Under the pieces are notes generated by a model. That model worked only from the letters and a program-made list of their open reading frames with translations. It did not search any database and was not told where the DNA came from. DNA of 10,217 bases, from positions 1 to 10,217 of the forward strand of contig CAMWYI010000056.1 in assembly GCA_947178455.1 (NCBI GenBank), given 5' to 3'. The stretch comes from an uncultured Alistipes sp. (GTDB lineage: Bacteria > Bacteroidota > Bacteroidia > Bacteroidales > Rikenellaceae). Shown here piece by piece: positions 1 to 7,064 of this stretch (the first letter of the stretch is position 1; each line of letters starts with the position of its first letter). The position numbers and the translations under genes were made by a program.

Positions 1-1
1 G

Positions 2-910
2 ATGATGGGGTGCATGCTGCTCTTCAAGGTGCGTATCCTGCTGATTTCGATTTTCGCGCTCGTGTCGATGATTTTCTTCACGATGCTGACTTTTTTGAGT
101 GCGACGATGATTCCGGTCGAGGACTGCGGCTGTTTCGGCGATGCGCTGAAACTCACTGCGTGGCAGACCTTTTTCAAGGATTTGGTGCTGCTGCCGATGG
201 CTTTCGTTGTGTGGTGGCGTTACCGGCCCGACAAGGTCTTCGCTTTCAAACCGTTGGAGGTCGCGCTCACGTGCGTTTTCTTCTGCGGCTCGATGTTCTT
301 GGGGTACTATTGTTACCGCCATTTGCCGCTGATCGACTTCCTGCCCTACAAGGTGGGCGTGAACATCCGCGAAGCGATGCAGGAACCGGCCGAAACGGTC
401 GGCGAAACGGAGACGATTCTCGTCTATCGCGACCGTCGGACGGGCCGCAAACACGAATTTACGCTCGAAGATACCGCATGGCAGGACACCGTGCGGTGGG
501 AGTGGGTCGATACGCGCACGACGGTCGAAACGCCTTCGATTCGTCCGTTAGTGAGCGAGTTCGCGTTGCGCGACGACGGGGTCGACGTCACCGATGAGGT
601 GCTGGCTACGCCCGGACGCTTGTATTTGTTGTGCATCACGACGTTCGACCGCCTGCCGAAGCGTTGCGCCCGCCGCATGGCGGCGTTGGTGGCCCGTGCG
701 GCCGTCGAGGGGGCGCAGGTCGTCTGCCTGACCCCTCATCCGCTCGACGGCGAGACGTGGTACGACTTCGGCACGGGCGAGGTGCGCTGCTACAACATCG
801 ACGCCTCGACCATGAAGACCATGCTTCGCGCCCGCAACGGGGTGGTCGTTTTGGACGACGGGACGATTACGGATAAACGGAACTGCCGCGATATAGGCGA
901 TATCGAATAA
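2..910 (+). CDS. DoxX/MauE-like membrane protein, BT_3928 type (5' partial)
   Basis: This is the C-terminal 302 residues of a membrane protein whose true start lies left of the window. The family is usually about 360 residues and has further N-terminal membrane helices; the in-frame ATG at 2 falls inside the conserved region. Visible hydrophobic segments lie near residues 12-36, 58-72 and 84-107. The motif CGCFGDAL (about residue 42), followed by TAWQTFFKD, is typical of the Bacteroidetes DoxX/MauE redox-associated membrane proteins. Residues 108-302 form a soluble domain, probably periplasmic. Its 'LVYRDRRTGRKHEFTLED' stretch and its end, 'RNGVVVLDDGTITDK', match the C-terminal domain of that family; the fold looks thioredoxin-like but has no CxxC in this part. 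The biochemical role is not established; a link to thiol redox chemistry is inferred from MauE/DoxX relatives. In Bacteroides, as I recall, the gene sits next to tpiA; here an efflux operon follows. Confidence 0.8.
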   Translation: MMGCMLLFKVRILLISIFALVSMIFFTMLTFLSATMIPVEDCGCFGDALKLTAWQTFFKDLVLLPMAFVVWWRYRPDKVFAFKPLEVALTCVFFCGSMFLGYYCYRHLPLIDFLPYKVGVNIREAMQEPAETVGETETILVYRDRRTGRKHEFTLEDTAWQDTVRWEWVDTRTTVETPSIRPLVSEFALRDDGVDVTDEVLATPGRLYLLCITTFDRLPKRCARRMAALVARAAVEGAQVVCLTPHPLDGETWYDFGTGEVRCYNIDASTMKTMLRARNGVVVLDDGTITDKRNCRDIGDIE

Positions 911-943
911 CGTGTGCGACGCGCGATTGCGCCGCTTGGTATG

Positions 944-977
944 AAAGTTGACTTCGGTACACGAAGTCAACTTTTTT
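944..977 (+). terminator. Intrinsic terminator or leader hairpin before the efflux operon
   Basis: The arms AAAGTTGACTTCG (944-956) and CGAAGTCAACTTT (962-974) are perfectly complementary over 13 bp around the loop GTACA. The right arm runs into six T residues (972-977). It lies 33 bp after the stop codon of the DoxX/MauE-like gene, so it is a good intrinsic terminator for it. It also ends only 3 bp before the efflux adaptor ATG at 981, so it may sit in that operon's leader or act as a DNA operator. Confidence 0.85.
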
Positions 978-980
978 CGT

Positions 981-2006
981 ATGCGTTTCTTCCTTTTGTT
1001 GTTGCTGATGATGTCGGTCGGATGCCGGTCGCATCGGGTGGATTCGTCGGCGGTGCGGCCCGTGAAAGTGACGACCGCTTCGCACAGCGCGTTCATCGAA
1101 CGCGATTTCGCGGGCATGGCCACGCCCGACGATGCCGTGACGCTCGCTTTCAAGGTGGCGGGGCAGGTGCTCGACCTGCCGGTGCCGACGGGCGAGTACG
1201 TCGCGAAAGGAACCCTTCTCGCCGAACTCAACCCGCGCGACATCGAGTTGCAGGTGGCCTCCGACCGCTCGGCGTTCGAGCAGGCGCGGTCGCAGTTCGC
1301 TCGTATGCAGCGGTTGTTGGAGCATCAGGCCGTTTCGCAGCAGGAGTTCGAGGCGGCCCGCACGCGCTACACGCAGGCGCAGTCGACTTACGAAAATTCG
1401 CTCGACGGACTGAAAGATACCAAGCTGCGGGCACCGTTCGCCAGCGTCGTCGAACGTAAATATGTCGATACCTACGAACGGGTGCAGGCCGGACAGGCCG
1501 TCATCCGCGTTGTCAACCCGCGTTCCACGACCGTGCAGTTCACCGTGCCCGAACAGGGATTGGAACTGCTCACGGCCGATTCGACGCGGTTCAGCGTCGT
1601 GTTCGACAACTATCGCAACACGACCTTCCGCGCTGCGCTCAAAGAGTTCGTAAAAACGTCGTCCGATGCTTCGGGCTTCCCCGTGTCGTTGCGTTTGGTA
1701 GACGTCGATACGACCCGTTACCGCATCGCGCCCGGCATGTCGTGCATCGTTTCGATGCGGGTCGCCGACCGCATGCCCGATGTCGTGTCGCTGCCCGTCA
1801 CGGCCATTTATGCTCCGGCCGAAGGGGGCGATTACGTGTGGGTGGTCGGCCGTGACGACCGAGTGTCGCTGCGGGCGGTGGAGCTGGGCGAGTTGTTCGG
1901 CCGCGACCTCGTGACGGTGTTGCGCGGGGTCGAGCCGGGCGACCGCGTGGTGACGGCGGGCGTCTACCGCCTGCGCGAGGGCGACGAAGTGCGGATTCTG
2001 AAATGA
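981..2006 (+). CDS. RND efflux periplasmic adaptor (membrane fusion protein), lipoprotein
   Basis: This 341-residue protein is the adaptor that bridges the inner-membrane RND pump and the outer-membrane channel. The N-terminus is a lipoprotein-type signal with a leucine-rich core and a lipobox-like SVGC placing the lipidated cysteine at residue 15; the -3 serine makes the lipobox slightly atypical. Next come a biotinyl/lipoyl-like half (about 50-89, 'FKVAGQVLDLPVPTGEYVAKG'), a short helical hairpin (about 90-145), the second lipoyl half ('LRAPFASVVERKYVDTYERVQAG'), a beta-barrel (about 165-240) and a membrane-proximal domain up to 'GDRVVTAGVYRLREGDEVRI'. The ATG at 981 is chosen because an in-frame TTG at 948 lies inside the terminator stem and would precede the signal peptide. 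It is first in the operon, 7 bp before the permease. No regulator is adjacent, so substrate and inducer are unknown. Confidence 0.93.
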   Translation: MRFFLLLLLMMSVGCRSHRVDSSAVRPVKVTTASHSAFIERDFAGMATPDDAVTLAFKVAGQVLDLPVPTGEYVAKGTLLAELNPRDIELQVASDRSAFEQARSQFARMQRLLEHQAVSQQEFEAARTRYTQAQSTYENSLDGLKDTKLRAPFASVVERKYVDTYERVQAGQAVIRVVNPRSTTVQFTVPEQGLELLTADSTRFSVVFDNYRNTTFRAALKEFVKTSSDASGFPVSLRLVDVDTTRYRIAPGMSCIVSMRVADRMPDVVSLPVTAIYAPAEGGDYVWVVGRDDRVSLRAVELGELFGRDLVTVLRGVEPGDRVVTAGVYRLREGDEVRILK

Positions 2007-2013
2007 TGCGGCC

Positions 2014-5000
2014 ATGATGAATCTGTCGCGATATGCGTTGCTGAACGGCCGGGTGGTGTGGTTCTTTCTGGCGGTGCTGCTCGTGGGCGGCATCGCGGGC
2101 TTCTTCACGCTGGGCAAAAAGGAGGACGCGGTTTTCGTTATCAAAAGTGCCTCGTTGAGCTGTTCCTACCCGGGCGCCGCGCCCGAGCAGGTCGAACAAC
2201 TGATTACGGAACCTATCGAACGCGAGGTGCAGTCGATGCGCCGCATCCGCAAAATCACTTCGGAATCTTACTACGGTCTTTCGCGGATTTTGGTCGAACT
2301 GGAGCCTGCGACCCGCGCTTCGGAAATCCCGCAGCTGTGGGACGAACTGCGCCGCAAGGTCGCCGATGTCCAGCCGCGCCTGCCTGCCGGAGCTTCGGCC
2401 GTGACGGTGGCCGACGATTTCGGCGACGTCTATGGCATCTACTACGGGCTGTCGGCCGACGAGGGATTTTCGTGGTCGGAGCTGCGCGATTGGGGGCAGC
2501 AGTTCAAAAAACGGCTCGTGACCGTGCCCGGCGTGCAGAAAGTTGTGTTGTTCGGCGAGCAAACGCCCGTCGTCGACGTGCGAATCAGTTTGTCGGCATT
2601 GGCCAATTTCGCGATTCGGCCCGAAGCGCTCGTCGCGACGATTCAGCAGCAGAACGTGCTGGTGGACAGCGGCGAAGAGGAAGCCGGAGCGATGCGTATC
2701 CGCATTCTCGAAGACGGCACCTACGCGACGCTGGACGACCTGCGCGACCAGTTGCTGATGTCGTCGTCGGGCAAACAGTACCGTTTGGGCGACGTGGCCC
2801 GCGTGGAGCGGCGTTACGTCGAGCCGCCGCAGACCCTGATGCGGGTCGACGGGCGGCGTGCCGTCGGCATCGGCATTTCGACCGAAGCGGATGCCGACGT
2901 CGCGGCTGTCGGCCGCAGGGTCGGGCGCATCGTGGCCGAGTTGACCTCGCGCATGCCCGTCGGGCTGGAAGCGACGGTGCTCTATCCCGAAGACCGCATC
3001 GCCCGCGAGGCGACGACGACCTTTCTGCTCAATCTGGCCGCTTCGGTGGCAATCGTGGTCTTGCTCATCATGGCCGTCATGGGATTGCGGGCCGGAACGT
3101 TGATTGGCAGTTCGCTGCTTTTCAGTATCGGCGGCACGCTGTTCGCGATGCAGTTTTTGGGCGAGGGGCTCAACCGCACGTCGCTCGCGGGGTTCATCAT
3201 CGCCATGGGGATGCTCGTGGACAATGCCATTGTTGTGACGGACAACGCCCGGCAGGCGATGCTGCGCGGCGTGGCGCGCGACCGCGCTTTGGTCGACGGG
3301 GCGACCGCTCCGGCCCGCAGTCTGCTGGGAGCCACGCTGATAGGCATCTGCTCGTTCCTGCCGCTCTATTTGGCACCGTCGTCCGTCGCCGAAATCGTCA
3401 AGCCGTTGTTCGTCGTGCTGGCCGTGTCGCTGCTGTTGAGTTGGATATTGGCCTTGACGCAGACGCCGCTTTTCGGCAATTTTTTATTAAAAGGGTCGGA
3501 AGAGGGCCGACCGCATGCGGAAAATCCGTACGATTCGCATTTTTACCGCGCTTTCGACCGGATGCTGGCCGCGTTGCTGCGCCGCAGGTGGCTGGTGGCC
3601 GCAGGGTCGGTCGTGCTGTTCGCGTTGTCGGTTTTCGTCATGGGGCGGATGCCGCAGAATTTCTTTCCGTCGCTCGACAAACCCTATTTCCGTGCCGACG
3701 TGCTGCTGCCCGAAGGTTACGACATTCGGGCGACCGAACGCAATCTGCTCCGCATGGAGGAGTGGTTGAGCGCCCGCCCCGAAGTGAAACGCATTTCGGC
3801 GACGATGGGCGCCACGCCGCCGCGCTACTATCTGGCATCGGCCAGTGTCGCGCAGCGGCCCAATTTCGGCAACCTGCTGGTCGAACTCCACGACCGGCGG
3901 CGGACGGCAGCGGTCGAAGCGGCATTCGCGGAGTTCGTCGAACGGAATTTTCCCGACGTTTGGCTGCGGTCGTCGCTTTTCAAACTGTCGCCCGTGCCCG
4001 ATGCCGCTATCGAGTTCGGGTTCATCGGCGAGGATGTCGACACGCTGCTGCGGCTGACGACGCAGGCCCAACGCATCATGGCCCGCACGCCCGGCACGGC
4101 CAACATCCGCAACAACTGGGGCAATCGCATTCCGACGTGGCAGCCCGTCTATTCGCAGATGAAAGGGCAGCGGGTCGGCGTGTCGCGCAGTGCAATGGCG
4201 CAGGGCATCACGGTCGCCACGCGGGGCTATCCGCTGGGCGAGTACCGCGAGGGCGACCAGCTCATACCCATTCTGCTGAAAGACGACCAAATGGGCGAGT
4301 ACGACCTTGCCGACTTGCAGGCGCTGCCGCTCTTTACGCCGTCGGGCAAGGTGCGTTCCGTCGGACAGGCGGCCGATGCCTTTCGGTTCGAGTTTCGGGG
4401 CGGGGTAGTGAAGCGTTACAACCGCCAGCGGGCGATGCGGGCGCAGTGCGACCCGGCGCGCGGCGTCAATACCGTCGCGCTCTATGCGGCCTTGCGCGAC
4501 AGCATCCAGCGGGCTGTGCGCCTGCCCGACGGCTATGCGATGCGCAGTTTCGGCGAGCAGGAGAGCCGGCAGGAGTCCAACGAGGCGTTGGCCGCCAACA
4601 TGCCGCTGACGCTGGTGCTGATTTTCATGATTCTGCTGCTGTTGTTCCGCAATTACCGCGAACCGGCGGTCATTCTGCTCATGACGCCCCTGATTTTCGT
4701 GGGCGTGGTGCTGGGACTGGCCGTTACCGGCAAAATTTTCAACTTCTTCTCGCTGTTGGGCCTGCTCGGCTTGGTCGGTATGAATATCAAAAATGCGGTG
4801 GTGCTCGTCGAACGCATCGACACGCTGCGGGCCGAAGGTTTGCCGCCCTACGAAGCCTTGATTTCGGCCACACGCAGCCGCATCGTGCCCGTGACGGTCG
4901 CTTCGGGCACCACGATTCTGGGCATGCTGCCGCTATTAGGCGATTCGCTGTTCGGCGCGATGGCCGCCGCTATCATGGGCGGCCTGCTGGTGGCGACGCT

Positions 5001-5061
5001 GCTTACTATTTTCGTACTGCCCGTCTTTTACGCACTTTTTTATCGGATTCGTCAGTCATGA
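2014..5061 (+). CDS. RND efflux transporter permease (AcrB-like superfamily)
   Basis: This 1015-residue, full-length RND permease is a proton-driven inner-membrane pump. The architecture is classical: TM1 near 13-33, a large periplasmic loop (about 34-335), TM2-TM6 (about 337-490), TM7 (about 525-545), a second periplasmic loop (about 546-860) and TM8-TM12 (about 863-1010). The N-terminal 'LGKKEDAVFVIKSA' and 'YPGAAPEQVEQLITEPIE' are typical of hydrophobe/amphiphile RND pumps of the 'ED-x-F' subgroup rather than of metal exporters. The TM4 proton-relay motif reads MLVDNAIVV, with D403-N404 where AcrB has Asp-Asp, and TM10 keeps the lysine in NIKNAVV (K926, equivalent to AcrB K940). A start at the second ATG (2017) is equally possible. 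It lies between adaptor and channel, and its stop overlaps the next start by 4 bp (ATGA), indicating translational coupling. Substrates cannot be read from the sequence. Confidence 0.96.
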   Translation: MMNLSRYALLNGRVVWFFLAVLLVGGIAGFFTLGKKEDAVFVIKSASLSCSYPGAAPEQVEQLITEPIEREVQSMRRIRKITSESYYGLSRILVELEPATRASEIPQLWDELRRKVADVQPRLPAGASAVTVADDFGDVYGIYYGLSADEGFSWSELRDWGQQFKKRLVTVPGVQKVVLFGEQTPVVDVRISLSALANFAIRPEALVATIQQQNVLVDSGEEEAGAMRIRILEDGTYATLDDLRDQLLMSSSGKQYRLGDVARVERRYVEPPQTLMRVDGRRAVGIGISTEADADVAAVGRRVGRIVAELTSRMPVGLEATVLYPEDRIAREATTTFLLNLAASVAIVVLLIMAVMGLRAGTLIGSSLLFSIGGTLFAMQFLGEGLNRTSLAGFIIAMGMLVDNAIVVTDNARQAMLRGVARDRALVDGATAPARSLLGATLIGICSFLPLYLAPSSVAEIVKPLFVVLAVSLLLSWILALTQTPLFGNFLLKGSEEGRPHAENPYDSHFYRAFDRMLAALLRRRWLVAAGSVVLFALSVFVMGRMPQNFFPSLDKPYFRADVLLPEGYDIRATERNLLRMEEWLSARPEVKRISATMGATPPRYYLASASVAQRPNFGNLLVELHDRRRTAAVEAAFAEFVERNFPDVWLRSSLFKLSPVPDAAIEFGFIGEDVDTLLRLTTQAQRIMARTPGTANIRNNWGNRIPTWQPVYSQMKGQRVGVSRSAMAQGITVATRGYPLGEYREGDQLIPILLKDDQMGEYDLADLQALPLFTPSGKVRSVGQAADAFRFEFRGGVVKRYNRQRAMRAQCDPARGVNTVALYAALRDSIQRAVRLPDGYAMRSFGEQESRQESNEALAANMPLTLVLIFMILLLLFRNYREPAVILLMTPLIFVGVVLGLAVTGKIFNFFSLLGLLGLVGMNIKNAVVLVERIDTLRAEGLPPYEALISATRSRIVPVTVASGTTILGMLPLLGDSLFGAMAAAIMGGLLVATLLTIFVLPVFYALFYRIRQS

Positions 5062-6332
5062 AACCCGTCGTTCTTTTGTTCGCGCTCTTTTGCGGGGTTC
5101 GGGGCATCGCACAGGTCGTGCCGCCCGAACCGTCCGATACGTTGCGGATTTCCGTCGCGGAGTACTGCGACGCCGTGCTGGCGTACAGCCGGCAGCTGAA
5201 ATCGGCAACGGCCCGAAGTCTCGAAGCATCCGAGCAGATGCGGCGCGCCCGCACGGGCTTTCTGCCCCGTCTGTCGGCGGCCGGAAGTTTCGCGGTGGCC
5301 GCCCGACGCTTCGACGGAGCCGAACGGTGGACGTTCAGCGTCGAACCGCAAATCGTGCAGACGGTCTATGGCGGCGGATCGACGCGGGCGGCCTATCGGC
5401 AGGCCGAACTGGGCTACGGCATCGCGTTGTGCGACGAGGAGTTCACCCGTTCGGAGGTGCGCTATGCGGCGGAGTATGCCTACTGGAACCTCTCGGCGAT
5501 GCGTCTTTTCTCCGAAGCCGTGCAACGCTATGTGGCGATTATCCGTTCGTTGAAAGAGGTGGCCGACCGGCGTTTCGACGAGGGGTACATCGCCAAAGGC
5601 GACGTGCTGATGATCGACACGCGGTTGAGCGAGGCGGAGTACGATGCGCTCACGGCCGAACGCAATTACATCGTGTCGCTGCACAATTTCAATATCCTGC
5701 GGGGAATGCCGCCCGAAACGGCGGTTTCGCTGCGGGCGAGCATCCGCGATTCGCTGCCGATGCCCGTGCGGAACGAGGGTCTCGCGGCGGTGGAGCGGCG
5801 GTCGGATTATGCGGCTGCGCAATTCCGAGCGACGCAGGCCGGTGTCGCGGTGCGTGCTGCGCGGGCACCGTTCAATCCGCAGTTGAGCGTCGGCATCGGC
5901 GGCAGCTGGCAGCCCTATTCGCCCAACCGCAACGGTTCGACCTATGCGGACGGAACGGCGTTCGTGCAGCTGTCCGTGCCGATTTTCCACTGGGGCGAGC
6001 GGCGGCGTGCGGTGGGAGCGGCCGAAGCGGTCCGCATGCGCACGGAGTGGGATGCGGCGGCGTTGGCCGACGACATCGTGCGCGAGGAGATGAACGGCTG
6101 GACGGCCCTGCTCGAAAGCCGGGCGCAGGTCGGCGCGACGGAGTACAACCTGCGGGTAGCGGGCGAAAACCTCGAAATCAACACCTATTCCTATGGCGAG
6201 GGCTTGGCGACCATACTCGATGTGATGCAGGCGCAGTTGAGCTGGATTCAGATTTACACCAATGCGATTCGGGCCTATTACAGCCATGCCGTCGCGGTGT
6301 CGGACTACCGGCGCATCACGGAAGCCGAATAG
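5058..6332 (+). CDS. TolC-family outer-membrane efflux channel
   Basis: This 424-residue protein is the outer-membrane channel partner of the adaptor and pump. The N-terminus is a Sec signal peptide with likely cleavage after GIA (residue 18), so the mature protein would start at Gln19. Two tandem OEP-type repeats follow, at about 35-230 and 245-415, rich in long amphipathic helices. The second repeat carries the family-typical strand 'LSVPIFHWGERRR' near residue 305 and the C-terminal 'YSYGEGLATILDVMQAQLSW' helix pattern. It is somewhat shorter than E. coli TolC but normal for Bacteroidetes members. The ATG overlaps the permease stop (ATGA). Its reading frame stays open for about 3 kb upstream through the permease gene, so a naive caller could report a falsely long 1424-residue protein; the signal peptide and the overlap fix the start at 5058. 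No clear U-tract terminator follows. Confidence 0.93.
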   Translation: MKPVVLLFALFCGVRGIAQVVPPEPSDTLRISVAEYCDAVLAYSRQLKSATARSLEASEQMRRARTGFLPRLSAAGSFAVAARRFDGAERWTFSVEPQIVQTVYGGGSTRAAYRQAELGYGIALCDEEFTRSEVRYAAEYAYWNLSAMRLFSEAVQRYVAIIRSLKEVADRRFDEGYIAKGDVLMIDTRLSEAEYDALTAERNYIVSLHNFNILRGMPPETAVSLRASIRDSLPMPVRNEGLAAVERRSDYAAAQFRATQAGVAVRAARAPFNPQLSVGIGGSWQPYSPNRNGSTYADGTAFVQLSVPIFHWGERRRAVGAAEAVRMRTEWDAAALADDIVREEMNGWTALLESRAQVGATEYNLRVAGENLEINTYSYGEGLATILDVMQAQLSWIQIYTNAIRAYYSHAVAVSDYRRITEAE

Positions 6333-6350
6333 CGCGGTGCCATTTCCTGC

Positions 6351-6405
6351 TTCCGAATCATGTTGCGGTTTCGGAAACTGTGCGGGCCGCAGGTTTTGCC
6401 CGCGC
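6351..6405. repeat. Two inverted repeats after the efflux operon
   Basis: The gap between the channel gene and the greA promoter holds two hairpin-forming repeats. TTCCGAA (6351-6357) pairs with TTCGGAA (6370-6376) across 12 nt. GTGCGGGC (6380-6387) pairs with GCCCGCGC (6398-6405), with one G-T pair, across 10 nt. Neither is followed by a T-run; the second is followed by AAAAATTT. They may help end efflux-operon transcription, but they do not make a convincing intrinsic terminator. Confidence 0.4.
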
Positions 6406-6410
6406 AAAAA

Positions 6411-6442
6411 TTTGGATATGTGGAATATCCTTCGTATCTTTG
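6411..6442 (+). promoter_or_regulatory. greA promoter (Bacteroidetes type) with a palindromic spacer
   Basis: TTTG (6411-6414) and TATCTTTG (6435-6442) are separated by exactly 20 bp, matching the Bacteroidetes primary sigma consensus TTTG-N19-21-TAnnTTTG. Transcription should start near 6446-6449, giving a leader of about 60 nt before greA. The spacer contains the inverted repeat GGATAT-GTGGA-ATATCC (6414-6430), a possible operator. Confidence 0.8.
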
Positions 6443-6461
6443 TTCCTGCAAAAGCAAATCA

Positions 6462-6498
6462 GGGTTCTGACCTTCACCGGTCAGGATTCTTGTTTTTT
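6462..6498 (+). promoter_or_regulatory. Terminator-like hairpin in the greA leader
   Basis: TTCTGACC (6465-6472) pairs with GGTCAGGA (6479-6486) around the loop TTCACC, with one G-U pair. The stem can be extended by GGG/UUC pairs at the base. A T-rich run with six consecutive T (6493-6498) follows. It lies between the predicted transcription start and the greA ATG at 6509. It therefore looks like a leader attenuator that could yield a short RNA of about 50 nt, in the way E. coli greA yields GraL RNAs. The function is inferred. Confidence 0.55.
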
Positions 6499-6508
6499 CG
6501 TTTCAATC

Positions 6509-6985
6509 ATGGGAAAAGAGATCATTTACCTGACCGCAGAAGGGTATAAAAAGCTGAAAGACGAGCTCGACCACATGCGTTCCGTCGAGCGTCCGGCCGT
6601 TTCGGCCGCTATCGCCGAAGCACGCGACAAGGGCGACTTGTCGGAGAATGCCGAGTACGACGCTGCGCGCGAGGCGCAGGGTTTGCTGGAAATGCGCATC
6701 GCCAAACTGGAAGATACGCTCTCCAATGCCCGCATCATCGACGAATCGAAAATCGACAAGAGCAAAGTGCAGATTTTGAGCAAGGTGACGCTGCTCAACC
6801 GCAATACCAACAAACAGATGATTTACACAATCGTCGCCGAACACGAGGCCAACCTCCGCGAGGGCAAGTTGGCTATCGGCACGCCCATTGCCAAAGCGCT
6901 GCTGGGGCACAAAAAGGGCGATGTCGTCGAAGTGGAGGTTCCAGCCGGAACGATTCATTTCGAGATTGTGGACATCAACATCTGA
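6509..6985 (+). CDS. greA: Transcription elongation factor GreA
   Basis: This 158-residue protein is the normal length for GreA. It enters the secondary channel of RNA polymerase and stimulates cleavage of backtracked transcripts. The N-terminal coiled-coil domain (about 1-77) carries 'EARDKGDLSENAEYDAAREAQG', with D43 and E46 at the catalytic tip, equivalent to E. coli D41 and E44. The C-terminal FKBP-like domain (about 85-158) contains 'GTPIAKALLGHKKGDVVEVEVPAG' and ends in the usual beta-strand. The ATG at 6509 is fixed by family alignment; the reading frame upstream is a shadow of the channel gene. A strong promoter lies at 6411-6442 and a possible attenuator in the leader, so the gene is probably monocistronic, ending at the bidirectional terminator at 7003-7045. 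Confidence 0.98.
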   Translation: MGKEIIYLTAEGYKKLKDELDHMRSVERPAVSAAIAEARDKGDLSENAEYDAAREAQGLLEMRIAKLEDTLSNARIIDESKIDKSKVQILSKVTLLNRNTNKQMIYTIVAEHEANLREGKLAIGTPIAKALLGHKKGDVVEVEVPAGTIHFEIVDINI

Positions 6986-7002
6986 TTGTCGGGTGCGGAA
7001 TG

Positions 7003-7045
7003 AAAAACAGACCGCCGGATTTCGATCCGGCGGTCTGTCTGTTTT
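7003..7045. terminator. Bidirectional intrinsic terminator between greA and the M48 protease
   Basis: ACAGACCGCCGGAT (7007-7020) and ATCCGGCGGTCTGT (7025-7038) form a perfect 14-bp stem with a TTCG loop. On the + strand CTGTTTT follows, which suits greA, whose stop is at 6985. On the - strand the AAAAA at 7003-7007 reads as TTTTT, which suits the protease gene, whose stop is at 7065. Its position between convergent genes supports a two-way terminator. Confidence 0.93.
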
Positions 7046-7064
7046 GTGTGGTCGGCGGCGAGGT

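Noticed and set aside
948..980. TTG start for the adaptor gene at 948
   Set aside because: The codon is within the terminator stem and would put 11 polar residues before a normal lipoprotein signal; the ATG at 981 fits better.
867..2144. Antisense open frame of 425 codons over the adaptor gene
   Set aside because: It lies opposite a clear adaptor gene, its product is His/Arg-rich without recognisable motifs, and it crosses the terminator hairpin.
2058..5057. Very long + strand open frame running through the permease gene into the channel gene
   Set aside because: It is a shadow frame kept open by GC-rich codon use. Its translation is rich in Arg, Gly and Ala with no domain sense until the genuine signal peptide at 5058.
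981..6332. Metal (Cus/Czc-type) exporter or a novel secretion system
   Set aside because: The permease lacks the heavy-metal RND motifs, such as the VDAAIVM-like TM4 of CusA, and the three genes are a standard adaptor-permease-channel set.
6380..6405. Hairpin as an intrinsic terminator of the efflux operon
   Set aside because: The stem is plausible but is followed by AAAAATTT rather than a T-run, so it is listed only as an inverted repeat.
5052..6407. Antisense open frame of 451 codons over the TolC-like gene
   Set aside because: Mirror of a well-supported channel gene, Arg/His-rich and without domains.
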